NCBI GenBank assembly: GCA_900546265.1
Contig: URCA01000038.1
Location: 1-34,255 of the forward strand
DNA from: an uncultured Oscillospiraceae bacterium
GTDB lineage: Bacteria > Bacillota > Clostridia > Oscillospirales > Acutalibacteraceae
Reading direction: 5' to 3'
Length of the DNA: 34,255 bases
This document shows, piece by piece, positions 1 through 7,624 of the stretch. A model generated the notes under the pieces. It was not told the origin of the DNA, searched no databases, and saw nothing but the letters and a program-made list of their open reading frames with translations. A program made the position numbers and the translations under genes. Numbering within the stretch: position 1 is the stretch's first letter; every line of letters starts with the position of its first letter.

Positions 1-75
1 GAACGGCTCTGCCCGTTCCGGAGTGGTTCAATGTTCTCCCAGCCGTCGGAAATCTCGGATTTCCGTTTACGGCGT
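1..75 (-). ncRNA. Start of a structured leader or small RNA running off the window
   Basis: Downstream of the promoter at 82-87 the minus strand folds into a nested hairpin: 69-73 pairs with 42-46, and 58-64 pairs perfectly with 48-54, giving about 12 base pairs. A second short hairpin pairs 1-6 with 14-19. No ORF with a ribosome binding site starts here, so this is either the 5' leader of a gene beyond the left edge or a stand-alone RNA. I could not match it to a known riboswitch class from memory. The fold is seen directly; the RNA role is inferred. Confidence 0.45.
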
Positions 76-81
76 GAGGTT

Positions 82-90
82 ATTATACCA
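82..90 (-). promoter_or_regulatory. Extended -10 promoter (TGGTATAAT)
   Basis: The minus strand reads TGGTATAAT at 90-82, a perfect -10 hexamer with an extended TGn element. The -35 position falls in the T-run of the preceding terminator and is a weak match. It lies just after the rplQ terminator, so it probably starts a new transcription unit to the left. Confidence 0.5.
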
Positions 91-99
91 TAACAGAGT

Positions 100-132
100 A
101 AAAAATGCGCGCAGCCGGTTTCGGCTGCGCGC
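100..132 (-). terminator. Rho-independent terminator of the ribosomal superoperon
   Basis: An 11-bp GC-rich stem (122-132 with 107-117) and a four-base loop are followed on the minus strand by a T-run at 105-100. It lies 17 nt beyond the rplQ stop codon and closes the S10-spc-alpha transcript. Confidence 0.93.
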
Positions 133-148
133 GTCTTTTGTAGGGAGC

Positions 149-493
149 TTATTTGACCAGCTCGATAATCGCCATTTCGGCGGCGTCGCCGCGGCGGGCG
201 CAGGTCTTGATGATGCGGGTATAGCCGCCATTGCGCTCCATATATTTGGGCGCAATTTCATCAAACAGCTTCTTGGAAACGCTCTCCTTGGTCACGAAGG
301 CGTAAACCAGGCGCTTGTTCGCCAGGGTGGGGTTCTTGGCAATGGTGATCATTTTTTCCGTCATGCTCCGCACCTCTTTGGCACGGGTCACGGTGGTTTC
401 AATCCGGCCCTTCTCAAGCAGGAAGGTGACCATCGCGCGCAGCATCGCCATACGGGAAGCCGTGGGTCTGCCGAGCTTTCTGGTTCCAGGCAT
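149..493 (-). CDS. rplQ: 50S ribosomal protein L17
   Basis: This 114-aa protein is L17 of the large ribosomal subunit. The N-terminal MPGTRKLGR and the following SRMAMLRAMV stretch are the L17 hallmark, and the length is normal for Firmicutes. The start ATG follows AAAGGAGTG at good spacing. It is the last gene of the superoperon, after rpoA as in most bacteria, and is followed directly by the strong terminator at 100-132. Confidence 0.97.
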   Translation of the reverse strand: MPGTRKLGRPTASRMAMLRAMVTFLLEKGRIETTVTRAKEVRSMTEKMITIAKNPTLANKRLVYAFVTKESVSKKLFDEIAPKYMERNGGYTRIIKTCARRGDAAEMAIIELVK

Positions 494-558
494 TGGGATT
501 CACTCCTTTTCCGAATTCTTGGAAGACATTCCGGGGATCCCTAGGGTTCCCGGCGGGT

Positions 559-1512
559 TTATTCTTCCTCGTCGTACAGGCCGAAGCCCAACGACGCCAA
601 TTTATTGATAACTTCCTCCAGCGATTTGCGGCCGAGGTTGCGGACCTTCATCATATCGTCTTCGCTCTTGTTGATGAGGTCTTCCACGGTGTTGATGCCC
701 GCACGCTTGAGGCAATTGAAGGATCGGACGGACAAATCCAGTTCCTCGATGGTCATCTCCAGAACCTTTTCCTTGCCCTTGTCGTCCTTTTCGACCATGA
801 TGGAGTCGCCGGAATAGGTCTCTCCCGACAAATCCACAAACAGGTTCAGGTGCTCGGTGAGCACCTTAGCGCCCAGAGACACGGCCTCCTTGGCGCTGAT
901 GGTGCCGTTGGTCCACACTTCCATGGTCAGCTTATCGTAGTCGGTGATCTGACCGACACGGGTGTTCTCCACCGTGTAGTTGACCTTGAGAACCGGGGTG
1001 TAGATGGAATCCACCGGGATAACGCCGATGACCGGAGCCATCTGCTGCTTGTTCCGCTCGGCCGGGACATAGCCGCGGCCCTTATCCAGGGTGATTTCCA
1101 TATACAGCTTGGCACCCTCGCCCAACGTGGCGATGTGCATGTCGGGCTCGAGAATCTCCACCTCGCTGTCGCATTTGATGGAGCCGGCCGTGACTTCGCC
1201 GGGGCCTTCCGCTTCAATATATACAACCTTGGGGCCGTCGCCGTTGATCTTGACGATCAGACCCTTGATGTTCAATATAATTTCGGTAACGTCCTCTTTC
1301 ACACCCTCGATGGTGGAAAATTCGTGGAGGATGCCGTCGATTTTCACGGAGGTCACCGCCACGCCGGGCAGGGAGGACAGCAGCACGCGGCGCAGGCTGT
1401 TTCCCAAAGTGGTGCCATAGCCCCGCTCAAGGGGTTCCACGACAAACTTCCCGTACGTGCCGTTGGGCGCAAGGTCCACGGCTTCAATTCTGGGCTTCTC
1501 AATCTCAATCAT
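559..1512 (-). CDS. rpoA: DNA-directed RNA polymerase subunit alpha
   Basis: The 317-aa alpha subunit forms the dimer that nucleates RNA polymerase assembly. The N-terminal domain carries the expected LERGYGTTLGNSLRR segment. The C-terminal helix-hairpin-helix domain (about 245-310), with LDLSVRSFNCLKRAG and NLGRKSLEE, contacts UP elements and activators. The start follows TAAGGAGGG. It lies between rpsD and rplQ, with a 65-nt gap to rplQ and a 127-nt hairpin-bearing gap after rpsD. Confidence 0.98.
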   Translation of the reverse strand: MIEIEKPRIEAVDLAPNGTYGKFVVEPLERGYGTTLGNSLRRVLLSSLPGVAVTSVKIDGILHEFSTIEGVKEDVTEIILNIKGLIVKINGDGPKVVYIEAEGPGEVTAGSIKCDSEVEILEPDMHIATLGEGAKLYMEITLDKGRGYVPAERNKQQMAPVIGVIPVDSIYTPVLKVNYTVENTRVGQITDYDKLTMEVWTNGTISAKEAVSLGAKVLTEHLNLFVDLSGETYSGDSIMVEKDDKGKEKVLEMTIEELDLSVRSFNCLKRAGINTVEDLINKSEDDMMKVRNLGRKSLEEVINKLASLGFGLYDEEE

Positions 1513-1540
1513 TCAAAACCCTCCTTATAAAAAACGGATT

Positions 1541-1634
1541 GGGGGAACGGACACAAGGCTTCTCCCCCACGTCCGCGGTTGGATGTCGGTCAGAACCGGC
1601 CCGCCGGGACGGCGGAAACCCGCCGCCGGCCGGT
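1541..1634 (-). other. Hairpin-bearing spacer between rpsD and rpoA
   Basis: The 127-nt gap holds no gene. A GC-rich hairpin closes with 1628-1634 pairing to 1595-1601 and contains an inner GGCGG/CCGCC stem. A second stem pairs 1563-1568 with 1541-1546, six nt before an A-run (T-run on the minus strand) at 1528-1533. These could be RNA processing sites or a weak attenuator that tunes rpoA and rplQ against the ribosomal proteins. Confidence 0.4.
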
Positions 1635-1639
1635 GGTTC

Positions 1640-2269
1640 TTACTTCGAGTACAACTCGACGATGAGGGTTTCTTCGATGGGGAGATCGATGTCCTCGCGG
1701 TTGGGCACCGCGACGATTTTCGCTTCCAGAGTCTCACGGTTGAGCTCCAGCCACTTCGGGATGGGCCGGCCCGCGTTGGCCTCGACAATCGCCTTCATCT
1801 TATCCAGGGAACGGCTGCCGTCCTTCATGGCGACAACCTGGCCGGGACGGGTCAGGAAGGAAGGGATATTGACCTTGCGGCCGTTGACGGTGAAGTGGCC
1901 GTGATCCACCAGCTGGCGCGCCTCGGCGCGGGAGCTGGCCATACCCAGACGGTACACCACGTTGTCCAGGCGGGATTCGAGCAGACGCAGCAGGTTTTCG
2001 CCGGTCACGCCCTGCATTTTCTCAGCCATTTCGAAATAGTGGCGGAACTGGCCTTCCAGAACGCCGTAGTAGCGCTTGGCATACTGCTTGGTGCGCAGCT
2101 GGCGGCCATATTCGGACGCCTTCTTGTTGCGGGCCTGGCCATGCTGGCCAGGGGCGTAAGCGCGGCGGGCCACGGAGCATTTAGCCGTATAGCACCGCTC
2201 GCCTTTCAAAAAGAGTTTCTGTCCTTCACGGCGGCAGAGTCTGCACACCGCACCGGTATATCTAGCCAT
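1640..2269 (-). CDS. rpsD: 30S ribosomal protein S4
   Basis: S4 is a primary 16S rRNA binder that nucleates assembly of the small subunit body. At 209 aa the length is normal. It carries four cysteines at 9, 12, 26 and 31, so it is the zinc-binding (C+) form. The S4 RNA-binding domain follows (SRLDNVVYRLGMASSRAEARQ). Here rpsD sits inside the alpha operon between rpsK and rpoA. Confidence 0.97.
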   Translation of the reverse strand: MARYTGAVCRLCRREGQKLFLKGERCYTAKCSVARRAYAPGQHGQARNKKASEYGRQLRTKQYAKRYYGVLEGQFRHYFEMAEKMQGVTGENLLRLLESRLDNVVYRLGMASSRAEARQLVDHGHFTVNGRKVNIPSFLTRPGQVVAMKDGSRSLDKMKAIVEANAGRPIPKWLELNRETLEAKIVAVPNREDIDLPIEETLIVELYSK

Positions 2270-2296
2270 ATTGGTTGCACCTCCTGAATTGGATGA

Positions 2297-2707
2297 TCAG
2301 ACGCGTCTTCTTTTGGGAGGACGGCATCCGTTGTGGGGAACCGGGGTCACGTCTTTGATCATGTTGACCTCAAGTCCGGCGGCCTGCAGGGCGCGGATAG
2401 CGGCTTCACGGCCGGCGCCCGGTCCCTTGACGAACACTTCGACGGTTTTCAGGCCGTGCTCCATCGCGGCTTTCGCGGCGGTCTCGGCAGCCGTCTGGGC
2501 GGCGAAGGGGGTGGATTTCCGCGAACCGCGGAAGCCCAGCTCACCAGCGCTGGCCCAGGAAAGGGCGTTGCCCTGAGTATCGGTGATGGTCACGATGGTA
2601 TTGTTGAACGTGGACTGGATATGGGCGGCGCCACGCTCGATATTCTTGCGTTCTTTGCGGCGGCGGGTGGTTGCACCCTTGCGCGCTGTGGTTTTTGCAG
2701 CAGCCAT
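2297..2707 (-). CDS. rpsK: 30S ribosomal protein S11
   Basis: S11 lines the platform of the small subunit near the E site. The 136-aa protein has the conserved HIQSTFNNTIVTITD segment and the C-terminal DVTPVPHNGCRPPKRRRV, both diagnostic. It follows rpsM by 15 nt and precedes rpsD in the usual order. The N-terminal 20 residues are rich in Ala, Lys and Arg, as usual in Firmicutes. Confidence 0.97.
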   Translation of the reverse strand: MAAAKTTARKGATTRRRKERKNIERGAAHIQSTFNNTIVTITDTQGNALSWASAGELGFRGSRKSTPFAAQTAAETAAKAAMEHGLKTVEVFVKGPGAGREAAIRALQAAGLEVNMIKDVTPVPHNGCRPPKRRRV

Positions 2708-2722
2708 TCTTATCCCTCCTGC

Positions 2723-3091
2723 TTACTTTTTCTTGTTGGCGATGGTCTTCTTCGGGCCCTTGCGGGTGCGGGCGTTGGTCTTGGACCGCTGGCCGCGCAC
2801 AGGGAGCCCCTTGCGATGGCGAAGACCGCGATAGCTGCCGATTTCAATCAGACGCTTGATATCAAAAGCCACGTCGCGGCGGAGGTCACCCTCCACGGTA
2901 TAGTTCTTATCGATATAATCCCGCAGCTTGGACACGTCGTCCTCGCTCAGGTCACGGACACGGGTGTCGGGATTGACCCCGGTGGCGGCCAGGATGTCTG
3001 TCGCCGACTTGCGGCCCAGACCGAAAATGTAGGTCAGGCCGATCTCAATGCGTTTATCTCTGGGCAGGTCTACACCAGCAATACGCGCCAT
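2723..3091 (-). CDS. rpsM: 30S ribosomal protein S13
   Basis: S13 sits in the small subunit head and contacts P-site tRNA and the intersubunit bridge. I start it at the ATG at 3091 (MARIAGVDLPRDKR), preceded by AAAGGAAGG. The open frame continues 14 codons upstream but without a ribosome binding site. The resulting 122 aa is the usual length. The basic C-terminal tail (RGQRSKTNARTRKGP, then KKTIANKKK) is typical. Confidence 0.96.
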   Translation of the reverse strand: MARIAGVDLPRDKRIEIGLTYIFGLGRKSATDILAATGVNPDTRVRDLSEDDVSKLRDYIDKNYTVEGDLRRDVAFDIKRLIEIGSYRGLRHRKGLPVRGQRSKTNARTRKGPKKTIANKKK

Positions 3092-3158
3092 AAATGTTTC
3101 CTTCCTTTCGGTTGCGCCCCCGGAGAGGCGCAAAGACTGTCAGAGTCGCAGCCGGTGC

Positions 3159-3272
3159 TCAGCCCTGCCGCTGCTTGTGCTTCGGGTTCTCGCAAATGAC
3201 CATGATGCGGCCCTTGCGCTTGATAATCTTGCATTTCTCGCAGATTTTCTTTACAGAAGGTCTGACTTTCAT
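3159..3272 (-). CDS. rpmJ: 50S ribosomal protein L36 (zinc form)
   Basis: This small 37-aa gene begins MKVRPSVKKICEKCK and ends KHKQRQG. Cys11, Cys14, Cys27 and His32 form the zinc-binding set of the C+ form of L36. A GGAGGG ribosome binding site lies before the ATG. It sits between infA and rpsM as in other Firmicutes alpha operons. Confidence 0.96.
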   Translation of the reverse strand: MKVRPSVKKICEKCKIIKRKGRIMVICENPKHKQRQG

Positions 3273-3321
3273 AGCGTACCCTCCTATCGAGTAGTCAGTG
3301 GTTGCGTATTTGCCCGGAAAA

Positions 3322-3540
3322 TCACTTGGTTCTCCAGGTGATCCGGCCCTTGGTCAGGTCGTAGGGAGACATCTCCACCGTCACCTTGTCGCCGGGCAGG
3401 ATGCGGATAAAGTTCATCCGCAGCTTGCCGGAGATGTGGGCCAGTATTTTGTGGCCGTTGGCCAGCTCTACCTGAAACGTCGCGTTGGGCAGAGCTTCGA
3501 TCACGGTACCTTCCAGTTCGATAACATCCGATTTGGACAT
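3322..3540 (-). CDS. infA: Translation initiation factor IF-1
   Basis: IF-1 is a 72-aa OB-fold protein that occupies the ribosomal A site during initiation with IF-2 and IF-3. The start MSKSDVIELEG and the segments LANGHKILAHISGKLRMNFI and PGDKVTVEMSPYDLTKGRI are diagnostic. The ATG follows a GGGAGG site. It lies between the KOW-protein gene and rpmJ. Confidence 0.97.
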   Translation of the reverse strand: MSKSDVIELEGTVIEALPNATFQVELANGHKILAHISGKLRMNFIRILPGDKVTVEMSPYDLTKGRITWRTK

Positions 3541-3732
3541 CGATTAACCTCCCTCAAGTGATGGCGCGTGCGCCGGGGTCCGCCGTCAGAGCGGTTGTGA
3601 TACATACGAACAGGCAAGGAAGCAAGACAGGGGAAGGCAGGGCAAGGCAGAGGACGCCGACGGGCTGGCGCCCGTCAAGGACGATAACGCCGCCCTGCGT
3701 TTCACTGTCTGCTGAACGCCTGATCGTATGGA
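3541..3732 (-). other. Gene-free spacer between the KOW gene and infA
   Basis: This 192-nt gap holds no supported gene. The minus-strand transcript contains a seven-bp hairpin (GACGGGC, loop GCCA, GCCCGTC) and a run of imperfect CTTGCC/CTTGCT repeats. I see no convincing promoter. It may mark the spc/alpha junction. Confidence 0.4.
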
Positions 3733-3990
3733 TTACAATGGCTCTAAAGCGGCGAGAGCGCGGCGCAGCTCACGATTGGTCGCCATTGCGGCTTCGCTCA
3801 CCGTACAGCCGGCAAGCGCGGCATGGCGCGGATTTTTTCGCTTGGGGGCCTCCACCCGCCGCCGACGTCCGTCGGCCAGCCACAGGCCGTCCGGCCCGAT
3901 GCGGAGAACCGCCATCAGCCGTCCCTTGTCCCGGCCGGAAAGCGAAACCACCACGCAGCCCCTCTCAACCATGTCGGTCACCGCCTTCAA
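3733..3990 (-). CDS. KOW-domain RNA-binding protein (L14e/L6e/L27e-like)
   Basis: This small protein begins with a KOW motif (GCVVVSLSGRDKGRLMAVL) and has a basic middle (DGRRRRVEAPKRKNPRH). Firmicutes commonly carry such a gene between map and infA, annotated as ribosomal protein L14E/L6E/L27E-like; its exact role is not settled. Two starts are possible. A TTG at 3990 overlaps the map stop as TTGA, giving 85 aa. An ATG at 3972 is preceded by AAGGCGGTG, giving 79 aa. I cannot decide between them, though translation coupling to map fits both. Confidence 0.85.
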   Translation of the reverse strand: MKAVTDMVERGCVVVSLSGRDKGRLMAVLRIGPDGLWLADGRRRRVEAPKRKNPRHAALAGCTVSEAAMATNRELRRALAALEPL

Positions 3991-4733
3991 GGATTCGTCA
4001 GGATGACGGGTCCGTCGGGGGTGATGGCGATGGTATGCTCAAAATGGGCCGAAAGACTGCCGTCTTTCGTCACCGTGGTCCAGCCGTCGCCCAGGATTTT
4101 CACCTCATAGGCGCCGGCGTTGATCATAGGCTCAATGGCTAAGGTCATGCCCGGAAGCAGCCGGGGGCCGCGGCCGGGCGTACCGAAATTAGGTACGCTG
4201 GGATCCTCGTGCAGGTTCGTGCCTACTCCGTGGCCGACGAACTGCCGTACCACCGAGTAACCACGCACCTCGACATACCGCTGTACCGCCGCGCCGATAT
4301 CGCCGATCCGATTGCCGGCCATCGCCGCCCGAATGCCCTCGTACAGGCTTTCCCTGGTGGCGTCAAGCAGCGCCTTCGCCTCGGGAGAAATATCCCCGCA
4401 GGGGAAGGTGGCGGCGTTATCGCCGTGGTAACCGTTAAAAAACGCGCCCACGTCCACGCTGACGACGTCGCCGGCGTGTATCACGCGTTTGCCCGGTATG
4501 CCGTGGATGACCTCGTTATTGACAGAAATACAGGCGCTGGCCGGAAAGCCGCCATACCCGAGGAAAGAGGGCTTCGCCCCCGTCGACTCGATGTACTTGC
4601 GGATACGGCGGTCGATTTCCCCGGTGGTGACACCGGGCTCCACCGCCTCACCGGCCAGTTTCAACGCTCTGGCCGAGATGACGCACGCTTCCCGCATGGC
4701 TTTCAAATCCCGGCCGCTTTTTATCGCTATCAT
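3987..4733 (-). CDS. map: Methionine aminopeptidase, type I
   Basis: It removes the initiator methionine from nascent proteins using a dinuclear metal centre. The 248-aa protein keeps all five ligands: Asp94, Asp105, His168, Glu201 and Glu232, plus the substrate-contacting His77 (VIHGIP). There is no N-terminal zinc extension, so it is the short type Ia. It starts two nt after the adk stop and is probably translationally coupled. Confidence 0.97.
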   Translation of the reverse strand: MIAIKSGRDLKAMREACVISARALKLAGEAVEPGVTTGEIDRRIRKYIESTGAKPSFLGYGGFPASACISVNNEVIHGIPGKRVIHAGDVVSVDVGAFFNGYHGDNAATFPCGDISPEAKALLDATRESLYEGIRAAMAGNRIGDIGAAVQRYVEVRGYSVVRQFVGHGVGTNLHEDPSVPNFGTPGRGPRLLPGMTLAIEPMINAGAYEVKILGDGWTTVTKDGSLSAHFEHTIAITPDGPVILTNP

Positions 4734-4735
4734 GC

Positions 4736-5368
4736 TCAGGCCTCAATAGCCGCGAGGGTCAGGCGGGTGGTATCCGCGACTTCCTCCTGGCCTTCCACAA
4801 TCACCAGCTTGCCGCAGGCGGCATAGTAGTTCTTGAGGGGTTCGGTCTGCTCATGGTAGACATTCAAACGCTCCTGCACGGTGTCCGGCTGATCATCCTT
4901 GCGCTGAACAAGGGTGTCCGAGCAGCGGTCGCAGACCCCTTCCACCGCCGGCTTTTTATAGTCGACATGGTAGGTGGCCCCGCAGCCGGGGCAGACACGG
5001 CGACCCGATACACGCCGGGCGATGGTCTCGTCCGCGACTTCAATGTCGACGACGCGGTCGATGTCGATGCCCATGCGGTCAAGTGCCTCGGCCTGGGGAA
5101 TGGTGCGGGGGAACCCGTCCAGAATGAACCCCTTGGCGCAGTCGGGCTGCGCCAGCCGCTCCTGGATGATGCCGATGACGACATCGTCGGGAACCAGCTT
5201 GCCGGAATCCATAAAGCTTTTGGCTTTCCGCCCCATCTCCGAGCCGCTTTTCAGCGCTTCACGGATAATGTTACCCGTGGAAATCGTGGGAATGCCCAGA
5301 TGCTGGCTGATGACTTCCGCCTGGGTGCCCTTGCCGGCACCCGGCGCGCCTAATAGAATCAGCTTCAT
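4736..5368 (-). CDS. adk: Adenylate kinase (zinc LID form)
   Basis: It interconverts ATP, AMP and ADP. The 210-aa protein starts at the ATG at 5368 after AAAGGAGG; the open frame runs 27 codons further without a ribosome binding site. The P-loop GAPGAGKGT is at 7-15, the AMP-site DGFPRT at 84-89. The LID carries Cys126, Cys129, Cys146 and Cys149, the zinc-binding form found in Gram-positive bacteria. It lies between secY and map as usual. Confidence 0.97.
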   Translation of the reverse strand: MKLILLGAPGAGKGTQAEVISQHLGIPTISTGNIIREALKSGSEMGRKAKSFMDSGKLVPDDVVIGIIQERLAQPDCAKGFILDGFPRTIPQAEALDRMGIDIDRVVDIEVADETIARRVSGRRVCPGCGATYHVDYKKPAVEGVCDRCSDTLVQRKDDQPDTVQERLNVYHEQTEPLKNYYAACGKLVIVEGQEEVADTTRLTLAAIEA

Positions 5369-5500
5369 TAGAATACGCCTCCTTTTGGCAGTTGCTCTGT
5401 GAAAATCGGCCGCAGCAGACGCCGGGCAGGGGGCGGGGAATCCGGCCAAACCGGATACCGCCGGCCCTTACCCTATCGGCGCGTCCCGCATCCGATCGGT

Positions 5501-6832
5501 TTATTCCAAGAAGCCCTTGTAATGCCGCATCATCATCTGGCTTTCAATCTGCTGCGTGGTTTCCAGCGCGACGCCCACCACGATCATGATGGACGTGCCG
5601 CCCAGGGTCAGGCCGTAGAAGCCGCTGAACTTACCGAACAGGGCCGGGAACAGCGCGATGACACCCAGGAACAAGGCGCCGATCAGAGTCACCTTGGACA
5701 GAACCCTCTTGATGTAATCCGTGGTGGGCTTGCCCGGCCGGTAGCCGGGGATGGCGCCCGAATTCTTACGGAGATTATTGGACATCTCCAGCGGATTATA
5801 CTGAATGGTCACATAGAAGAAGGCGAACCCGATGATCAGGACAAAGTAGAGGATGATGTACACCCAGCTGTCCTGCTTGAAGCAGTTGAGGAAGTGGAAC
5901 CAGAAGCCCTTGGTGGGGGCAGTGAAGAAGCTGGCGATGATGGAGGGCAGGGACACGATCGACGAAGCCAGGATGATCGGCATGACGCCGGACATATTGA
6001 CTTTAATCGGGATAAAGGTGTTCTGCCCGCCGTACATCTTGCGGCCCACCACCCGCTTGGCGTACTGAACCGGGATACGGCGCTCGGCATCGTTCATGAA
6101 AACGATGAAGGCGATCATACCCAAGAACAGCACCAGCACGATGGGCACCAGGATGACGTTTTTGACAGCCGCGCTGCCAGAGGTGTTCAGCATCTTGATA
6201 CCGCCGTCATAGAACCAGGTCCACAGCGCTTTCGCGCCGGTGGGGATGCGGGAGATAATGCCCGCGAACAGCAGGATGGAGATGCCGTTGCCGATGCCTT
6301 TTTCGTTAATCTGCTCGCCCAGCCACATCATCAGCGCCGAACCGGCGGTGAAGCACAGGACGATGACGATAGCGCCGAACCAGAGGCCGAAGCCGCTTTT
6401 CGCGTCGGCGGACAGGGCGTTGTACTTATTCTTCACCATGAAGTAGTACGCGACGCCCAGCATCAAGCCGAGAATAACGGTGGTGTACCGGGTGATCTGA
6501 CCCAGCTTTTTGCGGCCCGCCTCACCGTCCTTGGCCATCCGCTCCAGGGGAGGAATAGCCACCGTCAGCAGCTGAATGATGATGCTGGCGTTGATGTAGG
6601 GGGTGATGGACAGGGCAAAAATACTGCCGTTGGAGAAACCGCCGCCGGACATCAGGGTCAGGAACTCAAAACCGGTGTTGCTGCTGTTCACCGCATTGGC
6701 GATGGCCGCCGCGTCGATGAACGGAATGGTGATGGCGGAGCCGATGCGGAAAATCAGGATGATAAACAGGGTATAGAGAATCTTCTTACGAAGATCGGTG
6801 ATCTTCCAAGCGTTTCTCAGAACCTGAAACAT
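5501..6832 (-). CDS. secY: Protein translocase subunit SecY
   Basis: SecY is the channel of the Sec translocon in the cytoplasmic membrane, working with SecE, SecG, SecA and the ribosome. The 443-aa sequence has about ten hydrophobic segments, the plug-region GGGFSNGSIFALSITPYINASIIIQ split over two helices, and the cytoplasmic loop residues RIPVQYAKR. Its ATG overlaps the rplO stop in a TGATG junction. A 132-nt gap with a six-bp hairpin separates it from adk. Confidence 0.97.
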   Translation of the reverse strand: MFQVLRNAWKITDLRKKILYTLFIILIFRIGSAITIPFIDAAAIANAVNSSNTGFEFLTLMSGGGFSNGSIFALSITPYINASIIIQLLTVAIPPLERMAKDGEAGRKKLGQITRYTTVILGLMLGVAYYFMVKNKYNALSADAKSGFGLWFGAIVIVLCFTAGSALMMWLGEQINEKGIGNGISILLFAGIISRIPTGAKALWTWFYDGGIKMLNTSGSAAVKNVILVPIVLVLFLGMIAFIVFMNDAERRIPVQYAKRVVGRKMYGGQNTFIPIKVNMSGVMPIILASSIVSLPSIIASFFTAPTKGFWFHFLNCFKQDSWVYIILYFVLIIGFAFFYVTIQYNPLEMSNNLRKNSGAIPGYRPGKPTTDYIKRVLSKVTLIGALFLGVIALFPALFGKFSGFYGLTLGGTSIMIVVGVALETTQQIESQMMMRHYKGFLE

Positions 6833-7272
6833 CAGACCACCTCTGCCTTTCCACCCGCCGCCTCGATCTTCGATTTGGCCGACTCGGAAAAAGCCGCCGC
6901 TTTGACGGTCAGATTCTTCTCCAGGGCTCCGTTGCCCAGGATTTTCACGCCGTCGTAAGAATTTTTCACCAGACCGGCCGCTTTCAGCGCCTCGGTGTCC
7001 ACCACCGCGCCGTTCTCAAACTTGTTGAGAGCCGCCAGGTTGACAATGGCGTACCGGGTGGCAAAAATGTTATTGAATCCTCTTTTGGGAACACGCCGCT
7101 GCAGGGGCATCTGGCCGCCTTCGAACCCGGGACGCATGCCGCGGCCCGCGCGCGCTTTCTGGCCTTTATGGCCCTTGCCGGCGGTTTTGCCCTGGCCGGA
7201 ACCATGTCCGCGGCCGATCCGCTTGACCTCCCGGACGGAACCGGGAGCCGGGGAAAGCTCATGAAGCTTCAT
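6832..7272 (-). CDS. rplO: 50S ribosomal protein L15
   Basis: L15 binds 23S rRNA late in large-subunit assembly. I place the start at the ATG at 7272 (MKLHELSPAPGSV), giving 146 aa. The upstream in-frame GTG at 7284 lies inside the AAGGAGGTG ribosome binding site and cannot be the start. The glycine/arginine-rich N-terminal region (RIGRGHGSGQGKTAGKGHKG) is diagnostic. Its stop overlaps the secY start. Confidence 0.96.
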   Translation of the reverse strand: MKLHELSPAPGSVREVKRIGRGHGSGQGKTAGKGHKGQKARAGRGMRPGFEGGQMPLQRRVPKRGFNNIFATRYAIVNLAALNKFENGAVVDTEALKAAGLVKNSYDGVKILGNGALEKNLTVKAAAFSESAKSKIEAAGGKAEVV

Positions 7273-7301
7273 GTTGTTTCGCACCTCCTTGCTCGAATTG
7301 C

Positions 7302-7499
7302 TTACGCTTCGGTTACCTCGATGAGGTGGATAATCTTGGCCACCTTACCCTGCGTGGCCGCGTTGTCGGGCTGCGTCGTGCAATCGCCGATTTTGCGGAG
7401 CCCCAGGGAATTGGCGGTGGCGATCTGATCCTTCTTGCTCCCGATGAGGCTGCGGACCAGTTTCACCTGCAAGGTGCCGGCTTTTGCTTTCTTCGCCAT
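7302..7499 (-). CDS. rpmD: 50S ribosomal protein L30
   Basis: This short L30 protein has 65 aa, a few more than the 59-60 aa common in other bacteria because of a lysine-rich start (MAKKAKAGTL). The core LVRSLIGSKKDQIATANSLG and the RKIGDCTTQPDN segment are recognisable. Its ATG is preceded by AAAGGATG. It follows an unusually long structured spacer (7500-7624) after rpsE. Confidence 0.94.
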   Translation of the reverse strand: MAKKAKAGTLQVKLVRSLIGSKKDQIATANSLGLRKIGDCTTQPDNAATQGKVAKIIHLIEVTEA

Positions 7500-7519
7500 G
7501 GTATACTGTCATCCTTTCT

Positions 7520-7616
7520 CAGACACTGAAATTTGGTCGGTTTCGGCTTTGCCGAAATTCCGGCCACGGTGTCTGGCCGGAAAGAACAAATTTCCGCACG
7601 AAACCCTGTTTCGTGC
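7520..7616 (-). other. Structured RNA element between rpsE and rpmD, with possible pseudoknot
   Basis: The 125-nt gap is long for this tightly packed operon and folds strongly on the minus strand. Hairpin A pairs 7609-7616 with 7596-7603 (8 bp, 5-nt loop). Hairpin B pairs 7575-7582 with 7558-7565 (8 bp). Hairpin C pairs 7551-7557 with 7541-7547 (7 bp, 3-nt loop) and stacks directly on B. The loop of B (7569-7574, AGACAC on the minus strand) is complementary to 7521-7526, allowing a pseudoknot. An uncharacterised cis-regulator or an RNA processing element is possible. Confidence 0.55.
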
Positions 7617-7624
7617 CGCTCCCC

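Noticed and set aside
1..73. tRNA gene at the left edge
   Set aside because: The stems do not form a cloverleaf and no anticodon arm or TTCGA loop can be fitted.
493..1530. Long plus-strand open frame opposite rpoA
   Set aside because: It is an antisense frame kept open by GC-rich codon bias; rpoA is certain on the other strand and this frame has no ribosome binding site or family resemblance.
5399..6958. 519-codon plus-strand open frame opposite secY
   Set aside because: Antisense to a clear secY; composition rich in His, Gln and Asp is typical of a mirror frame.
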